This document shows positions 1-12,967 of a stretch of 64,000 bases of DNA, piece after piece. Within the stretch, counting starts at the first letter, position 1, and each line of letters opens with the position of its first letter. The notes beneath the pieces are model-generated. The model searched no databases. It saw only the letters and a list, made by a program, of their open reading frames with translations, and had not been told where the DNA came from. Position numbers and translations under genes: made by a program. Source of the DNA: Byssochlamys sp. IMV 00236 (Eukaryota; Ascomycota; Eurotiomycetes; Eurotiales; Thermoascaceae); the NCBI GenBank assembly GCA_001931875.2, contig MSJH02000812.1, positions 1 through 64,000 on the forward strand, in the 5' to 3' direction.

Positions 1-3000
1 AACACCATCCGAGACTCGACAGAATCCTCGATGCACAGTCTTGTGATCACGCAGGGGCGTCTTTGGCCGATGCGATGGCAACGGTCTGCACTCTGCCATT
101 CAGCTGCAGGGTTCCACCATCTAGCAAATCATGTTAGCACCTAACAGACAACCGGCGGGGGACAAGAAGGAACCACGTACGGATCCACGATGAAGACTCG
201 AGAGGCTTCCGTCAAATTCAGAGCTACACCACCTGCTTTGAGAGAGACGAGGAATACCTCAACGTCCACATTTTTCATGAAATACTCGATTGAGTTCTGA
301 CGTTGCGCTGGAGTCATGCTGCCATCAAGCATGACAGTATTGAAGCCAGCCCGACGGAGACGCCATTCGACAAGCTGTAGCATAGAGGTAAACTGGGAGA
401 AAACAATCGATTTGTGGGTTTGTTTCTTGCTTCTGAGCTTGTACAGGTCGTAGACAAGCATTTCGATCTTGGTCGAGGACGTCCATTCCTCCATACGGAT
501 CCGGTTGATGATCGAGTTCTTCTTCACGTTCTCCTCTTCCTGTTCTATATCAGGCTGTTCAAAATCAATAGAAAGCGGAATGTGGCACCTGGGGCAGTCC
601 ACAGTCGTGCCGGCATCGAACGAATTGATATAATTCTTCGCGCACTGGCGGCAGAATTCGTGATGACAGCGAGACCGGATTGCTTCTTCTGCTGGTTCAT
701 CACAGATGCAGCAGACGAGGACATTCTGACCTCCCTCCGCATGTTTCTTGAGGATCAAATCCGGATGATTCGCAACCTGGCGCATCTGCATGATGAGACC
801 GAAAATGTTGGCGTAATTATTAAGCATAACACCCCTGCTCACATATGTGTCGAACTGCCTGGTGGTGTTGGTCATGATGCTACTAGAGAAGTCTCGTTCA
901 ATCTCCCCGAAAAATTCATTATGGATGATCACACTAAACAAGTCAGCTACAGGCTAAGACAAGGAACTAGCAAGTGGACAAGAACTTACCGCTTGGGTGG
1001 GAGCTCCATCGATGATGTGTGGTCTTTCTTCACCCGCCTCAGCATAATCCTATCCGTTATCAGGCGCAGCTTTTGCAGAGCTTCTTTCCTAGCGGTAGGG
1101 CTGTTCCGTTCCGTGACTGCGATAATATTAACAACGACCCAAATATACCTAGAGTACAGCAGTGGACATACTAGGGTTGAGGATTTCCTGGTTGAAGATC
1201 GAAACGTGACTAAACCCACTGCAAGGAGGTCAGAAGTTGAAATGAGGCGCCTTGTGATGAGGAGCCATACCTGTGCTTGCAGTGAGTGCATCTCTTCTCC
1301 TTATCCTGGGACCAGTGCAGCTCCTGGCATGGGCATAGCTTGCAGAAGTAACAGGCAAATGGACGAATTTCGAGAAACCTGAGAAGAGAGAAGAATTCTC
1401 CAATACGGTTCTGCACCGGGGTACCAGACAAGCACCATTTGTAATTCGCCTTCAAGGCAAAGCAGGCGCGGGCCACACTTGTGGTGCGTTGCTGTCTACG
1501 GGTCAACTCGCGGAAATCAAAAAACTGCCAGGGGATGATCTCACCTTAATACTGTGTGCCTCGTCTAGAATAAGACGATGGAAATGGATCGAATGTATGA
1601 CGCCTGAGCGATGAACGTTAATAGCAGATATGGAGCCATGAAAGCCAGGACGACCCACTATCTTCCTTCAAAATACCGTCATTTCGATTCCATCCTTTGA
1701 GTTCCTTTCGATGCATAGATTCAAGGCCCGAGTCTAGATGACTATGGTCAGACAATGGCTCTTTTACGTTGAGAATTTGGCACCGTACATGAGATCATAA
1801 TCACATCGTATTCTTCCAGCTCGGACTTGCTCAACAGCTTCACCTTCGGGTTCGAATTATGGTAGACAAGGACCTTCAACTTGCCATCGGTATATGCCTG
1901 GTAAAAGTTAACATCACTGATCATAGTGTAACCGTACTACCAGAGAGTTGACCTTGATTTCTGACTGCCACTGCATCAATGCAACTGGGGGCACGATGAC
2001 TAGAGACGGCCGGCCAGCGGGGTAATCCGACATCAGCAGCGATACCGCCTGAATAGTCTTTCCCATTCCCATTTCATCGCCGAGCAAACCGCCCTTGTAC
2101 TGCGTCTTTTCCTGCCGGATCATCCAATCCAAACCTTCAAGCTGGAAAGACTTCAGTTGTCGAGAGATCCCGGCAGGCTGTTGCGCTGGAACCGGTGTGA
2201 TGGGAGGGTCCTTCTTCAAGTCATCCCACATTGTAACAACAGATGGATGCTGCTTCTCGAGCTTTTTGCGTTCCCTCAGAGCCTATCCCAGTGTTAGAGG
2301 CATACAGGACACGAGAATAAAGTACGTTCTCTCTTACCCGACGACTCATCCATGATGGCGCAGAAGTCCGCTCAGAAGCTGCGCCAGCCCTCGCACCTCT
2401 TGCTCTAGTCTGTCTAGCCGCCTGTCGCCTGGTTCCAGGCGAGCGGGATGCCAATGGAACTTCATCATCCGCAGAAGCCGAAGACGACTCATCATCGTCA
2501 CTTGCTTCAGAGGAATCCTCGTAGGTATCTTCTAACTCGTCCTCGAGATCAGGTCCAAGACGAGCAGCTACGTCATCTAGGTCTGAGAGCGATGAATCTT
2601 CACTATCTGGGATGACCCTAGATCGAAGGGCTCGTTTCTCGCCGCTGCTCCGTGCCAGCGACTCGTGAGAATCCATTATCTCCAGAGCCGATGTATCATT
2701 GGTACGGGAGGTCTTCCTCCGCTTCACGTCGGGTGCCTGATACTCCTCGAGCTGTAGGGAACGGGCTAGTGCTGCATCCGAGCTTTCTATCGTAGAGTGA
2801 TCATCCAGGAGGCTAGCAGCATCTCGCTTCAAGTTCTTCGCTGCATTCTGCAGGGAAAATGTACTTGATCGAAGCTCTCGAGCACGGGCTGAGGCACTGA
2901 CACGCTTTTTGGTCTCATTATTCGTGACTGGAAATCCGGGTGTCCCAGTAACGCTGGTAGCCGGCGTGTCGTATCCATTCGTCCCAGCTCCAGAGGTCTC

Positions 3001-3369
3001 GCCTGCAGAGACTGGAGATGAGTCGCCAGAGGAAGGCATCTTCTTGACAGGAATCGCGACCTCGATTTGCGTACCATCCCTGGCAGCCTGAGCCGTGCTC
3101 ATACCCATTCTTACACCAGCGTCATAATCTTGCCAATTCCCATCAGGGGGCGGAGGTATACCACTTCCATAGGTGGCTCTGTTCGTGGCAGCATTTGCTA
3201 TTCTTGAGGATGTACGTCTGGTGCGCGACTCGACAGCGCCTGAGGAAGAAAAAGAACATGATGGCGTCAGTTTATCAATTTACGATTTGAAGGGATGGGA
3301 GAAAACAGTCAGCTTACTGCTTGTGTTTCGGGCAGACGAAACTGCTCTCTTCACCGGTTTCCTCGCCAT
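1..3369 (-). CDS. RAD16: RAD16-like SNF2 ATPase with RING finger (3' end cut by window edge)
   Basis: ATP-driven DNA translocase of global-genome nucleotide excision repair, partner of Rad7 in the nucleus. I read 11 exons on the minus strand: 3369-3318, 3239-2338, 2282-1953, 1897-1789, 1733-1659, 1603-1545, 1491-1271, 1218-1172, 1116-990, 933-181 and 120-1. All junctions keep frame, the introns are 52-78 bp, and about 931 residues are visible before the edge. The first ~300 residues are acidic and serine-rich. SNF2 motifs follow: Walker A DEMGMGKT near residue 390 and LDEAH near 503. A C3HC4 RING finger (starting CCICDEP, near residue 712) interrupts the helicase lobes, the Rad16/Rad5 arrangement. 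The second lobe shows [24 protein letters not shown] and CHRIGQ. Exon 10 to 11 restores the DPWWNP motif. The remaining C-terminal tail lies outside the window. The Rad16 identity is very likely because the RING and flanks match that subfamily and Rad7 is the neighbour. Confidence 0.95.
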
Positions 3370-3862
3370 TATTTCAGCGCTTACTCGGACTCTGCCCGTA
3401 GATAGCTCCTGATGCTTGAATTTGAATTGAGAGAACAAGAGCTGTAAAGAAAGGAAATCGCCAAGATTGGTGCCTGGCGAATCGACAGGCTTATCAGCCA
3501 ACCTTGATCTCCGATAACGAGCGACTGAAGCTTAATCAGCTAAAAAGAAGGCAGCAAAGGGGAAAATTTTCGACGCCACAAGTCGATCGTCGCCTGGATT
3601 CCCAGCTCAGATCGGCTGTGTTGCCTAGATAAACGCCGAGTGAAAGGCGACTGGATGCTGACTTTTTTCCCTGGAGTATGGTACTGTTCGATTGCCGATA
3701 AAAGCACTGATTGGCATCGCCACCGGCTGGGACCGCGTAAAGTGGAACGCGAAACTGTCACGGGATCCTGTGATCTCGAAGCCTCGCAACCTCAAGTCTG
3801 CTTACATCCTCGACAACATCTTGCTGGTGCTCAAATCTGAAGTCAGAGAATCGTACAGGATA
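3370..3862. promoter_or_regulatory. Shared divergent promoter between RAD16 and RAD7
   Basis: This 493 bp interval separates the two start codons, which point away from each other, so it must hold both promoters and both 5' leaders. A CCAAT pentamer is present on the minus strand at 3710-3714. No convincing TATA box stands out. Co-regulation of the two genes is inferred from the layout only. Confidence 0.6.
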
Positions 3863-5933
3863 ATGTAAGTCATCTACTGATCTACGTGATTTCAGTCTTC
3901 TCTGGGGTTTTACTCACAAGCATACTAGGGCGGGAAGAAGACAGGCGGGGAACCAGATTCGGGGCCCGTATGTGAGCGCTCTTATGTTCTGAGAGCTTGA
4001 GCTAACAGAAATTTTGTGCAGACATTCTGCTCTTACTGATTTCCTGGCCGTAAGTAGAGCTTCTGCTACATAATGAGCTATTATACTGATATTGGGAAAT
4101 GGAGTCCAACAATATCTCCGCTGCCCAGATTGCCAACGACTACCAGCAGCGTGTGAGGGAGGCGGAACGCCAGGCGGAACTAGAGAGGGCTAATAGCAGA
4201 AACGACGAAGAAGAATATGAAGAAAGCGTGTCTGAAACTCCAGAGGAGCGCAAAAAACGGAAGAGAAAGGAAGCAGCTACCCTAAACAAGATCAAGCAGA
4301 GCAAAGCGTTCGCTCGTCGCAAGTCTCGCTATGGCGACGATGACCCTGACTACGATGATGAACTCGCACGGGATATGATGTACCAGAAGTCCCGGCCTCT
4401 GCCCGGTCAGTTCGATAACTGCGAGAATTGCAGTAAACGTTTCACCGTCACTGCCTACAGTAAAACCGGTCCAAATGGCGGTCTTCTCTGTGCCAAATGT
4501 TCCAAGGAACTCGCAGATGAAGAAAAGAAAACGATACCGAAGAAACGCGGGCCTAAGAATAGCCGCCGTCAGAATCGAAGCAATCTCCTCGATGGAATTG
4601 TCCAGACCGGCGCTTTAAGCCTTGCTGAAATGTGTACCAAGGTGAGGAGGCGTCGGTTATGTGTCCAGTTAAGGCCATGTCCTAATTCACGTGCAGAAAG
4701 TTGCCGACAATATAAACGATGTGGAAGAGTTTGGGGATCTTCCCCATCAGCTCCTTCATCGGCTCAGTCAAATCTTATCAAAAAGGAGAGTTCTCACTCC
4801 CAGGACGCTCAATCTTTTCTTACGTCCTGATCTAGACTCCATTAACATATATGACTGCGGCAGTGAGTTTATTCCATGCTAAAAGATTATTGTCGAGCAA
4901 GCCACTAATGGTTTCAGAACTTGAGACGGACGACTTCCGGAAGATCTTCACGTTTATGCCTTCTCTAGTTGACGTCAATCTCCGCTTTGCCGGTCAGATG
5001 AAAGACCCAGTCCTTGACTATGTCATGGATCGCAACCTGAAGATCAAAAGACTTCAATTGGATGCTGCTAATCTCATTTCTGATGATTGCTGGCGGCGGT
5101 TCTTCCAGAAAATGGGACCGCACCTTGAGAGCCTCAAGCTGTCTAACCTTGATTCATCCCTGGACGATGAGACGGTGAAGGAGATCTGCACGCACTGCAC
5201 TGGTCTGCATCGTCTGAAGCTAAAGGAGTGCTGGAAGACAGGTGATGACTCACTACGTGCGATCACCAACTTGAAAAGCCTCGAGCATCTGTCATTGGAC
5301 TTCCTCCAGGATACGCAGGCTGAAACCATAGCCAATCTGGTCGATCAGCTGGGGCCTAATCTGCGGACATTATCCTTGCATGGATTCCGCAACGCCAATG
5401 ACACCCTTCTCGAGTGCATTCATCGCCGGTGTAGTAAACTGTCAAAGCTTCGCTTATCAGACAACGCAGTATGCACCGACAAGGGCTATGCGAATCTTTT
5501 CACGAACTGGCCAAACCCGCCATTGACCTTTGTTGACTTGTCTTCGACGCGAGATGTCGACAATGCAAACCCCAGCGGCCCTCCAGAACCGATAGGTCTT
5601 GCTTCTGAGGGATTCGTCGCCTTGATGGAGCATTCAGGACTCAAAATCCGGTCTTTGAATATCAGCTCTTGTCGGCACATATCTCGCGACGCATTCGAGC
5701 AAGTCTTTGGCAAGAACAACACATATCCACACCTGGAAGAGCTGGATATTTCTTTCCACACTGTCGTAGATGACTACCTTGTCAATTGCATTTTCAAAGC
5801 CTGTCCTGCGATGAAGAAGCTGGTTGCATTTGCATGCTTCAATGTCAGGGACGTGCGTGTTCCTGCCGGTGTCGCGCTGATTGGAGGCTTGAATGCACAA
5901 GACTCTATTGTCTTGGAAGGCGGCTTCCAGTAA
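3863..5933 (+). CDS. RAD7: RAD7-like leucine-rich repeat repair protein
   Basis: Rad7 is the leucine-rich-repeat partner of Rad16 in damage recognition for global-genome nucleotide excision repair. The reading is join(3863..3864, 3929..3967, 4022..4049, 4105..4641, 4697..4862, 4918..5933), 595 residues, with every junction in frame. The first exon supplies only AT of the start codon and the G comes from exon 2, giving MAGRRQAGNQIRGPHSALTD; the IRGP-x-SALTDFLA block is a Rad7 N-terminal signature. A basic, charged stretch follows, then a CX2C...CX2C zinc-binding pair (CENC and CAKC, near residues 135-160). From about residue 240 to the end there are repeated LRR units such as LKIKRLQLDAANLISDDC and LRTLSLHGF. 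The order basic region, zinc pair, LRR fits Rad7. It sits head-to-head with RAD16. The exact 5' end is the least certain part; the rest is secure. Confidence 0.93.
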
Positions 5934-8900
5934 ATGCACGTCAACTGCAATAAATCGGCTTTTTCCCTGTATTAAATAAACGGCCCGTGGCTAACTTTTA
6001 CTTTCGATCGGCGTGGCTGGTGGGATTATTCTCCGGGGAGGCGCTGAATCCTGGTTTCTTATTATTTCTGTGTTTCTCACGGAGCTACTGTACGTACACA
6101 GGTTTGATACTGCAGCTGGCCGTCTCAGCTAATTCAAGATATCAACGCTCTGCTATTCACCAATATAATCCTCATGGTTACCGTAAATTCACAGTCTAAA
6201 TACATAAAGCATCAAGCCAAGTCCCTAAACTTTACCACTATTGTTTTCCAACGCTCAAGCCTAAGACAACGCCACAATTTCCTAACAATCACATTCAAGA
6301 TTTAAGCTCAAAACAATACACTCGCAACCGTTATCCGAAATAAGGTCAACTGAACCGATCGGTCGCTCATTGACACTAATATACACACACAAAAAGCACC
6401 CCAAGCACTGGCGATATAGTGTACACAACCAGCCCGTCTCCAACTCACATTATCTGCGACGATCTCCGCATACGCCTAAACAACGCACAATCCAGCGATC
6501 ATCAGCTTTGAATTTCTTTTTTTCTTACCGTTGCTTGCTTGGGTAGACCAGGTCAGATTCATCACCCAGTTAACTGTCAGGCAACGCTGGAATGCGGCGT
6601 GTGTGTATGTTGTTGTATTTCCGTTCCTGGGAAAAGAAGATAGATCTATATTATTACTTGTTTGACGAAATGCAAAATGTTCCACCTTCTTCTGCCGAGT
6701 ACGAAGCTCAATCTGCTCTAAACCAGCTATCGATTCGTTGATGAATCTTTGCAGAATAACCTACACCTCCGGAATGCTACGGTTGTTGCGACACGCTTGA
6801 CAGTCGCTGCGGAGACATCGTGCCAAGCTCGATGGCTCCGCTGGAATTGACATTCCAATCGATAATAATTTTTCTTCCTCGTTGCCTGCCTGGAGCCTTA
6901 GATTGTCTCCATATTTCCATTGTTCATATCTTTGCCGTCATATTGAAGGCCTGTGTGTTGTGTCGACGTCAATATCGGGGGGTGATGAAGCTTACAGTAA
7001 CTGTCCCACTTGAGTTTGGATATTTCGAGTTGTTTTTTTTTTTCTCTCTGGAGAATAAAACACGCCTATGGCAATGAGCAAAATAGTGAAGGCTGGTCAA
7101 TATGAGCGACCAGAGTGTGTGGTTGAAAAGTGTCAACATTGTGTACTTTGTGCTCTGCTCCATCGCATGGCTTCTCTTACGCCTGGTCAGGAGATACGAT
7201 TAAAATGAGCTTTATGATATCTCAGGAGCTGTCAAACCTTACAGTGTACGCTAGTAGTACTAAGTAGTAATGACCCATCCAATTTCCAAACTTTCGTCCC
7301 TTTTTGTCTGAAATGGGAGCGGCTAAACACTGATAGTAGACCTCGCATGATAAGCGCGGAGTTGCGCCATCCGGAGTTTCCCATAAGAGCGGTCTGCTTT
7401 CCACTTGCAATTGGGGAATTCAATCATAGAGTATACCTGTCTGCAGGAGTATAAAATGCAATAACCGCTAGGGTTACGTTGCAAACGTAGTCATGGCGCA
7501 TGTTGATGTACGCCTACGGACAGAGCGCAGTGTGCTGTGCACCGGCTGCTCCCGGAATATGTTCAGTCACTTCAGTGAGATATCCAATCCAATCATCCTG
7601 GAATCCCATAAGCTTTGTAGACTTCTCATAGTTGCGGGGTCCAATATGTACTAATTCGCAACCGATGTGATGGGGATCGAAAAGGAAAGCCACGTTCCCC
7701 GATCGCTTACGGGTCCATTTCCGACGATCTGCTGATTTAGCGCTGCGGCTGGGAGATCAGCCCACGGAAACGGAAAGTTGTTGTGGCTTTCGTTCCGTCA
7801 CAGCACGAACAGCGGTTGGGATGCGGAACGCACAGTGTTTATGCCGTCCCTGACGACAGGATGCTCCCGCCAAGGAGAATTTTGCCTTCAGCTGTAGAGT
7901 AGGTACCTGAAGCAGTTCGAGATGCTCCTAGAAACACAGTCTAGACCCAGAGCACCGGCCTCCTGTCAGGAGAGAAGAAACAGACGCGCAAGAAGCGCAA
8001 CAGGGAAACTTGACGAGAGGTGGATCTGGACCATCCGTCAGAAGCAAGCTCGACGAACTGATCTTTCGTTCGGGATCTGCAGGGCTGCAAGTGCAGGGCC
8101 AGCAACGAGCGGAAACTGGAATAATAATAGCGAGCTTGATCGACTTCGTCGGGTCAAATCCACACATGCTCAAAGCTGGTGTCTCGGACGCCCACGGGTC
8201 ATCCGAGTCTCCAGACGGCACGCCATTCTTCTGTGGTTCAGTTCTTGTTGTGTCCGTCTGCGTCCAAGCTCTTCCCCTCTCTGGTGGAGCATGATTCTCC
8301 AGTGTCCGAGTCCTGATAGCATGACGAACTGGTTTATCGTTCCCAGGCCGTCGAGGGACCGTCCCAGCCGCCGTGAGGCTGGATGTGTCGGTATGCTCTG
8401 ACCATTGGCTCTCAGTAGTGCCCGGGTGCAGTAAACAGCAACAGGAACAAGCAGAATTCGGCGTTGGTACGGATGCTGGGGCTATGTGGCTTTGCTGGCT
8501 ATGCTGGGTGGGATTGGTGCACAGTAGAGTAGGTCGCACTAGTAGCAGAGCGCAAGCCCAGAAGCCCCCAGAAGACTCCCACTCGATGATGTTTCTGTTT
8601 CTCCTGGCCGTAGTCTGCTAAGACATTCTTCCTCTTGGTGCGGTCAGAAACGTCCGGGAAGGAGGAAGATTGTCTTTTTTTTCTGCTTTTTTGTCTTTGT
8701 CTCCTGGTTTGTGCTTTCTGAACTGCTGACGGGGCCCGTCTGTGTTTGTCGCAGCAACCACAGCTTCGCCTCCTGTGTCCGTCTTCACATCAACCCTTTT
8801 TTTCTCACTCTAGCGTGCTGTCGAGGAGTCAAGCCACAGCTTGCAGTGGGTAAGCAAGTTCTCCGACCCTGGAAATCCCTCCCCTTCTGCGGTTCTTGTC

Positions 8901-9526
8901 TGTCCCTGAAGGCCAGCACTTCTATATTTGGATTTCTCGGTCTTCACTGCACACTGCAAGCGCGCCAGACTGCTACCGAGTCTGCACGTCGTTGCTCACT
9001 TGCTTGCTTGTTCATCCATGCTTGCAGTTGTGCATGAGGACATTCTCTCTCTAGCAGTTTGGTCGAATTCTGTGCTGTTGCGTGCTTCGTCCCAGGTTTG
9101 AGACATAGTTTACCACTGTCTATCCTCGAGCGAGCGAGCCCGTAACCTCTGCACCCCGCTCATCGATCACACTGCATCTACGCTGCACTACGTGTTTCTC
9201 ATTTTCATTCCTGCTTTAATCTGGTCTCTGGCAGCAGAAGCGTCTTGTCACTCTGTGTTACTATTCTGCAGGACCGTGGCATTGACTCTAGATCTCGGAC
9301 AGACCTCCGCTTCGATTCGTCTTCGGCACTCGCTCATGCGTTATTGATCCCCACCTGCGAGTATCGCTGCCGTCCTTCTCTTGCGGAGATCTTTTTATCA
9401 ACAGAAGAACCAGACGGATTTGGGAACCTAGTCGCTTGCTAGACACGGTCGCCGTCGGTTGCTCGAGCTTCCTGTCCAGTGTCCCCTTGTAACGGGGCGT
9501 TCTCGAATATCTAGAAATCGAACTCG
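5934..9526. other. Gene-free interval upstream of the 9.5 kb gene
   Basis: About 3.6 kb lie between the RAD7 stop and the next start codon. The first 1.5 kb is AT-rich and looks non-coding. From about 8590 onward the plus strand becomes pyrimidine-rich with many TCT/CTT runs, as in long fungal promoters and 5' leaders. Open frames here (for example 7922-8401 plus and 7928-8539 minus) overlap each other, match no family I know and lack downstream splice partners. I see no RNA gene or mobile element. Confidence 0.5.
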
Positions 9527-12449
9527 ATGCCTATCAAGATTCCGAAAGGATTCGCTCGCCGGAAGTCGTCCGGTAATGCCCTGGAGGAAGTGGAAACCCC
9601 CCGGGAGCCCTCTTTTCGGGTGTTTGAACGGCCCTCTGCTGGGGGAGTCGACGGGGTCAACGCAAAGAGAGCCAGTGAATCGAATCTATTAAATCCGGCT
9701 TCTGATGACTCTGATAATATCTTCGCGGACCTCGAGAAACGCCAAGGGAAAGATCGGTAGGGCTTCTGGAAAGCCCTCATGGTTTGTCTGTATGCTGACT
9801 GAAACCAGTGGTAGTGGTGCGACCAACAACTCCGACTCCACAGCTCCCTACGATAGCTCCTCCTCTGCTCGATACAGCTCATCCTCTACACTGCCGTCGA
9901 CGGACGCACCTATCCACAAGGAACAGGGGAACGGGCACTCGAGGCCCTTCCATGACATTCCTCTACCTCCAGTGATTGGGTCGCAGTTCTCTTTTCGTGC
10001 AGCCGGACGAACGTTCTCCTTCGGCAGCAAGGCTCCTAGGGTATCAACGCCCCCATCACGAGGCTCTGCGGTTGCATCTGGCGCACGTGATCGGGCCATG
10101 ACCGCCAGCACCGCCAGTACAGCCACGCCCCCTCGACTGCTGGACTCCGATTTGAAGCTGGAGAAAGTGGAAGATGATGACTTTGGAAACATGTTCCAGG
10201 ACTTCGGGAAGTCCGAGCAGGCGTCTTCGAATGTGCAAAATGCGGTATGACTCTCGATGCCGTGCTTACTATTGCGATGCTAATTGACGTTGTAGGACGT
10301 GACAGATCACCCCCCGCCAATGCCAGCCAAGGGATCTCGATCCTCTCAGCTACCTCCCATCGAGGTCGACAGATCGAAAGAAGTGGAGCCGTCTCCGTAC
10401 TCGTGGGAGAGCCGTAACTCTCAGGACGGCCTGCTAGGACAAGAAGATAACATGTTCGCCAGCAGAAGCTTGACCCAATCCAATACCATGCCGCTCACCG
10501 GAGGACGGCGATCTTTGACTCCATCCAGCTCCATGCCACTACCCACAACTTCTCATCGAGCTTTGGACAAGCCTAGTCGCGACTCGACACTACGAAGGAG
10601 CACTGCTTATACCGGCAGACGTGGCTCGACTCCCGCAGACGAGCTGGATGTGAGACTGGTGATGGAGGCGGTCTCGTTGAACTCCCGGAGTCAGACTCCA
10701 GCAGTGCTGGAAGAGGACAACGACGAAACGTCATCTCTGTTCGACAGCAGAGACGCCGATTTCACGAGCACTTGGCATCACGGGAAATCTAGCCAGGCTG
10801 TCGATGGTCCTAACGAGTCCTCTATAGCCGATCATGCACGGTTGGCGTCACAATACGAGGATAAGGAGTCCACCACCCCCCAAGCGACACCTAAAGTTAT
10901 GACGCCGGCCCAGTTCGAGCGGTACCGACAGCAGCGAGAGCTCACAAGGACGAAGAGTGATGCCTCCATGAGTGACGCATCCGATGCTAGCAATGATTAT
11001 GACGACGAAGATGAAGCAGAGAAGAACATGGAGGCTGCAAGACAAAGGCGCAAGCAAGAAGCTCACCTTTCCATCTATCGCCAGCAGATGATGAAGGTGA
11101 CCGGGGAGCAAGCTCCTGGTCCCTCTCTCCGTCCGAATATGGACCGATTGAGCAGCAGTACTCCTAACCTCATGAACCGCATGTCCTCGTTGGGACTTCC
11201 TGCCGACAAATCAGGCAGTGGCAAGACTAGCGAGGCTGACGACGACGATGACATTCCTCTGGGAATTTTAGCGGCACACGGATTTCCTAACAAGAACCGC
11301 CCTCCGACACGCCTGGGCACGTCGAGTTCGATTCCTAATCTTCGAGCCTCATTCGTTGGTCAACCTGCATCACCTGGCTCCGTAGCTGGGGATGGCTCTG
11401 GCAATAGAGGAAGCTTGCCTCCCTTTGCACGGAACCTACCACGAGACCCTTATTTTGGTGCTAGTATAGTCACCCCTGCGAATAGGGAACCGCTTGAAAT
11501 TCGAGGAGGAGCATCTGTTTATGGCGGACCCTCCCCAGCATTACCACCCGGGGGCCTTGTGGGAGTCATTGCAACCGAAGAGAGGGCGAGAGCGATGAGG
11601 CGAGGCAGTCCGAACACGCAGGCATTTGCACCATCTCTTGGAACGTCACCCGGAGGGTTACCGAGACCTCATACAATGATGCATATGGGACCAACTTTGG
11701 CTCCTCCTCAGCAGGGAATCTCCCCCGCAGAACAGGCGCAACTCCAGATGTCTCAGCAGATGACCCAAATGATGCAGATGCAGATGAATTGGATGCAGTC
11801 CATGATGCAAATGCAAGCTATGCAGAGTGGAGTGCAACCGCCGATGAACAATGCTAACCTTGCTCCTCCCATGCCACCTGTTAATATGCGCCCGATGTCT
11901 ATGCCCGCAGCGGCGGCTCTAAACAACCCTCCTTCTCGACTGGCAGATCAGCGCACACTCAGCATGCTAGATCCAAGCATGTCTGCTCGCTGGAATAACA
12001 GCACATTTTTGTCCCCCAACGGCGTTAACGGCCTGAATGTGCCTCAAGGGCAAGGTTATGCTCCATCCATCGCCCCTTCGGAGCGTAGCAACGTCGGATT
12101 AGCCCCGCGATATCGACCAGTATCCACGATTCAGCCTGACCAGAAACCGGCGAATCGCGCGTCCACTTTTACATCCTCAACCTTGAAGCCCTGGAACGAT
12201 GAGAACCAGAGGCCCGGATTTTCGCCCCGTTCAAAGTCGGCCAAGCCCACCTCCATGGCAACTGTTACTGTCCGGCCGATCAGTAGTACAGACAGGACGT
12301 CCACTCCTAGCAGAAACGCCGCGTCTGATGACGATGATGAGGAAGGCTGGGCGGAAATGATGAAGCAGCGCGAAAAGAAGAAGAGCGGTTGGAAGCTGAA
12401 GAGAGGAACAACCGGTAACTTGGGGGAACTCTTGCACGCGGTGCACTAA
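9527..12449 (+). CDS. Conserved-looking disordered protein of unknown function
   Basis: I do not recognise a characterised family. Reading: join(9527..9756, 9809..10244, 10296..12449), 939 residues; both introns (52 and 51 bp) have good ends and the second has a GCTAATTGAC branch site. The start MPIKIPKGFARRKSS is the first ATG after a long leader and resembles the start of an uncharacterised protein widespread in Aspergillus, as I recall it. The chain is rich in S, P, T and R. It has a charged, probably helical segment near residues 425-490 (starting MTPAQFERYRQQ and ending IYRQQMMKVTGEQ), a methionine/glutamine-rich tract near residues 700-740 (MSQQMTQMMQMQMNWMQ), and a basic tail (EEGWAEMMKQREKKKSGWK). 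There is no signal peptide, membrane helix or catalytic motif. A scaffold or regulatory role is only a guess from composition. Confidence 0.85.
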
Positions 12450-12967
12450 TTACAGACACTGATATTTCTGCGATTTCGGCGGATGTACGAATTTTGTGGC
12501 AACAATTCTCTTGATACGATTTCAATTCTCCGCTTTTCAGCCCCGAATGCTTTCCGAGGCATTTCACAGCACGATAACCGATAACGCCTTCCTTTCGCCT
12601 GTTCATTCATCTGGCATTCAGTAGCCAATGAGATTGCATGGCGTCTTGTTTCTTTTGAGTTTCAAAAAAGAACATCGAACGCAGCATTGAGAACTTTAGA
12701 CTTCTTTTTCTCTCTTAATCTTAACTTTAATCAAAGTCCGACACTGGCGAACGAAGACGGCGTACGGATTGACATGGTGGCATTCTGGAAACAGGGTCTT
12801 TCTTTTTCATCTTTGAACATGCAGCTTGGCGGTTGTTTCTTGTAACTAGTACGCCCATACGAAATAATATCTACATGGTAATCATACATTCGACATTTCT
12901 CTTTTTATTAGAATGGCCTTCAAAACTATTATCATAGTGAAATAATATCGGATTGCCGACTTCCAAC
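12450..12967. other. Convergent 3' intergenic region
   Basis: This is the 3' end region of two converging genes, AT-rich with T-runs. I see no further gene in it. Confidence 0.5.

Noticed and set aside
414..1382. Plus-strand 322-codon open frame across RAD16
   Set aside because: It is antisense to well-supported RAD16 exons and has no recognisable domain.
7922..8539. Overlapping open frames on both strands (159 and 203 codons)
   Set aside because: Composition is not protein-like, no family is recognised, there are no splice partners, and the frames mirror each other in a region that looks like an upstream regulatory stretch.
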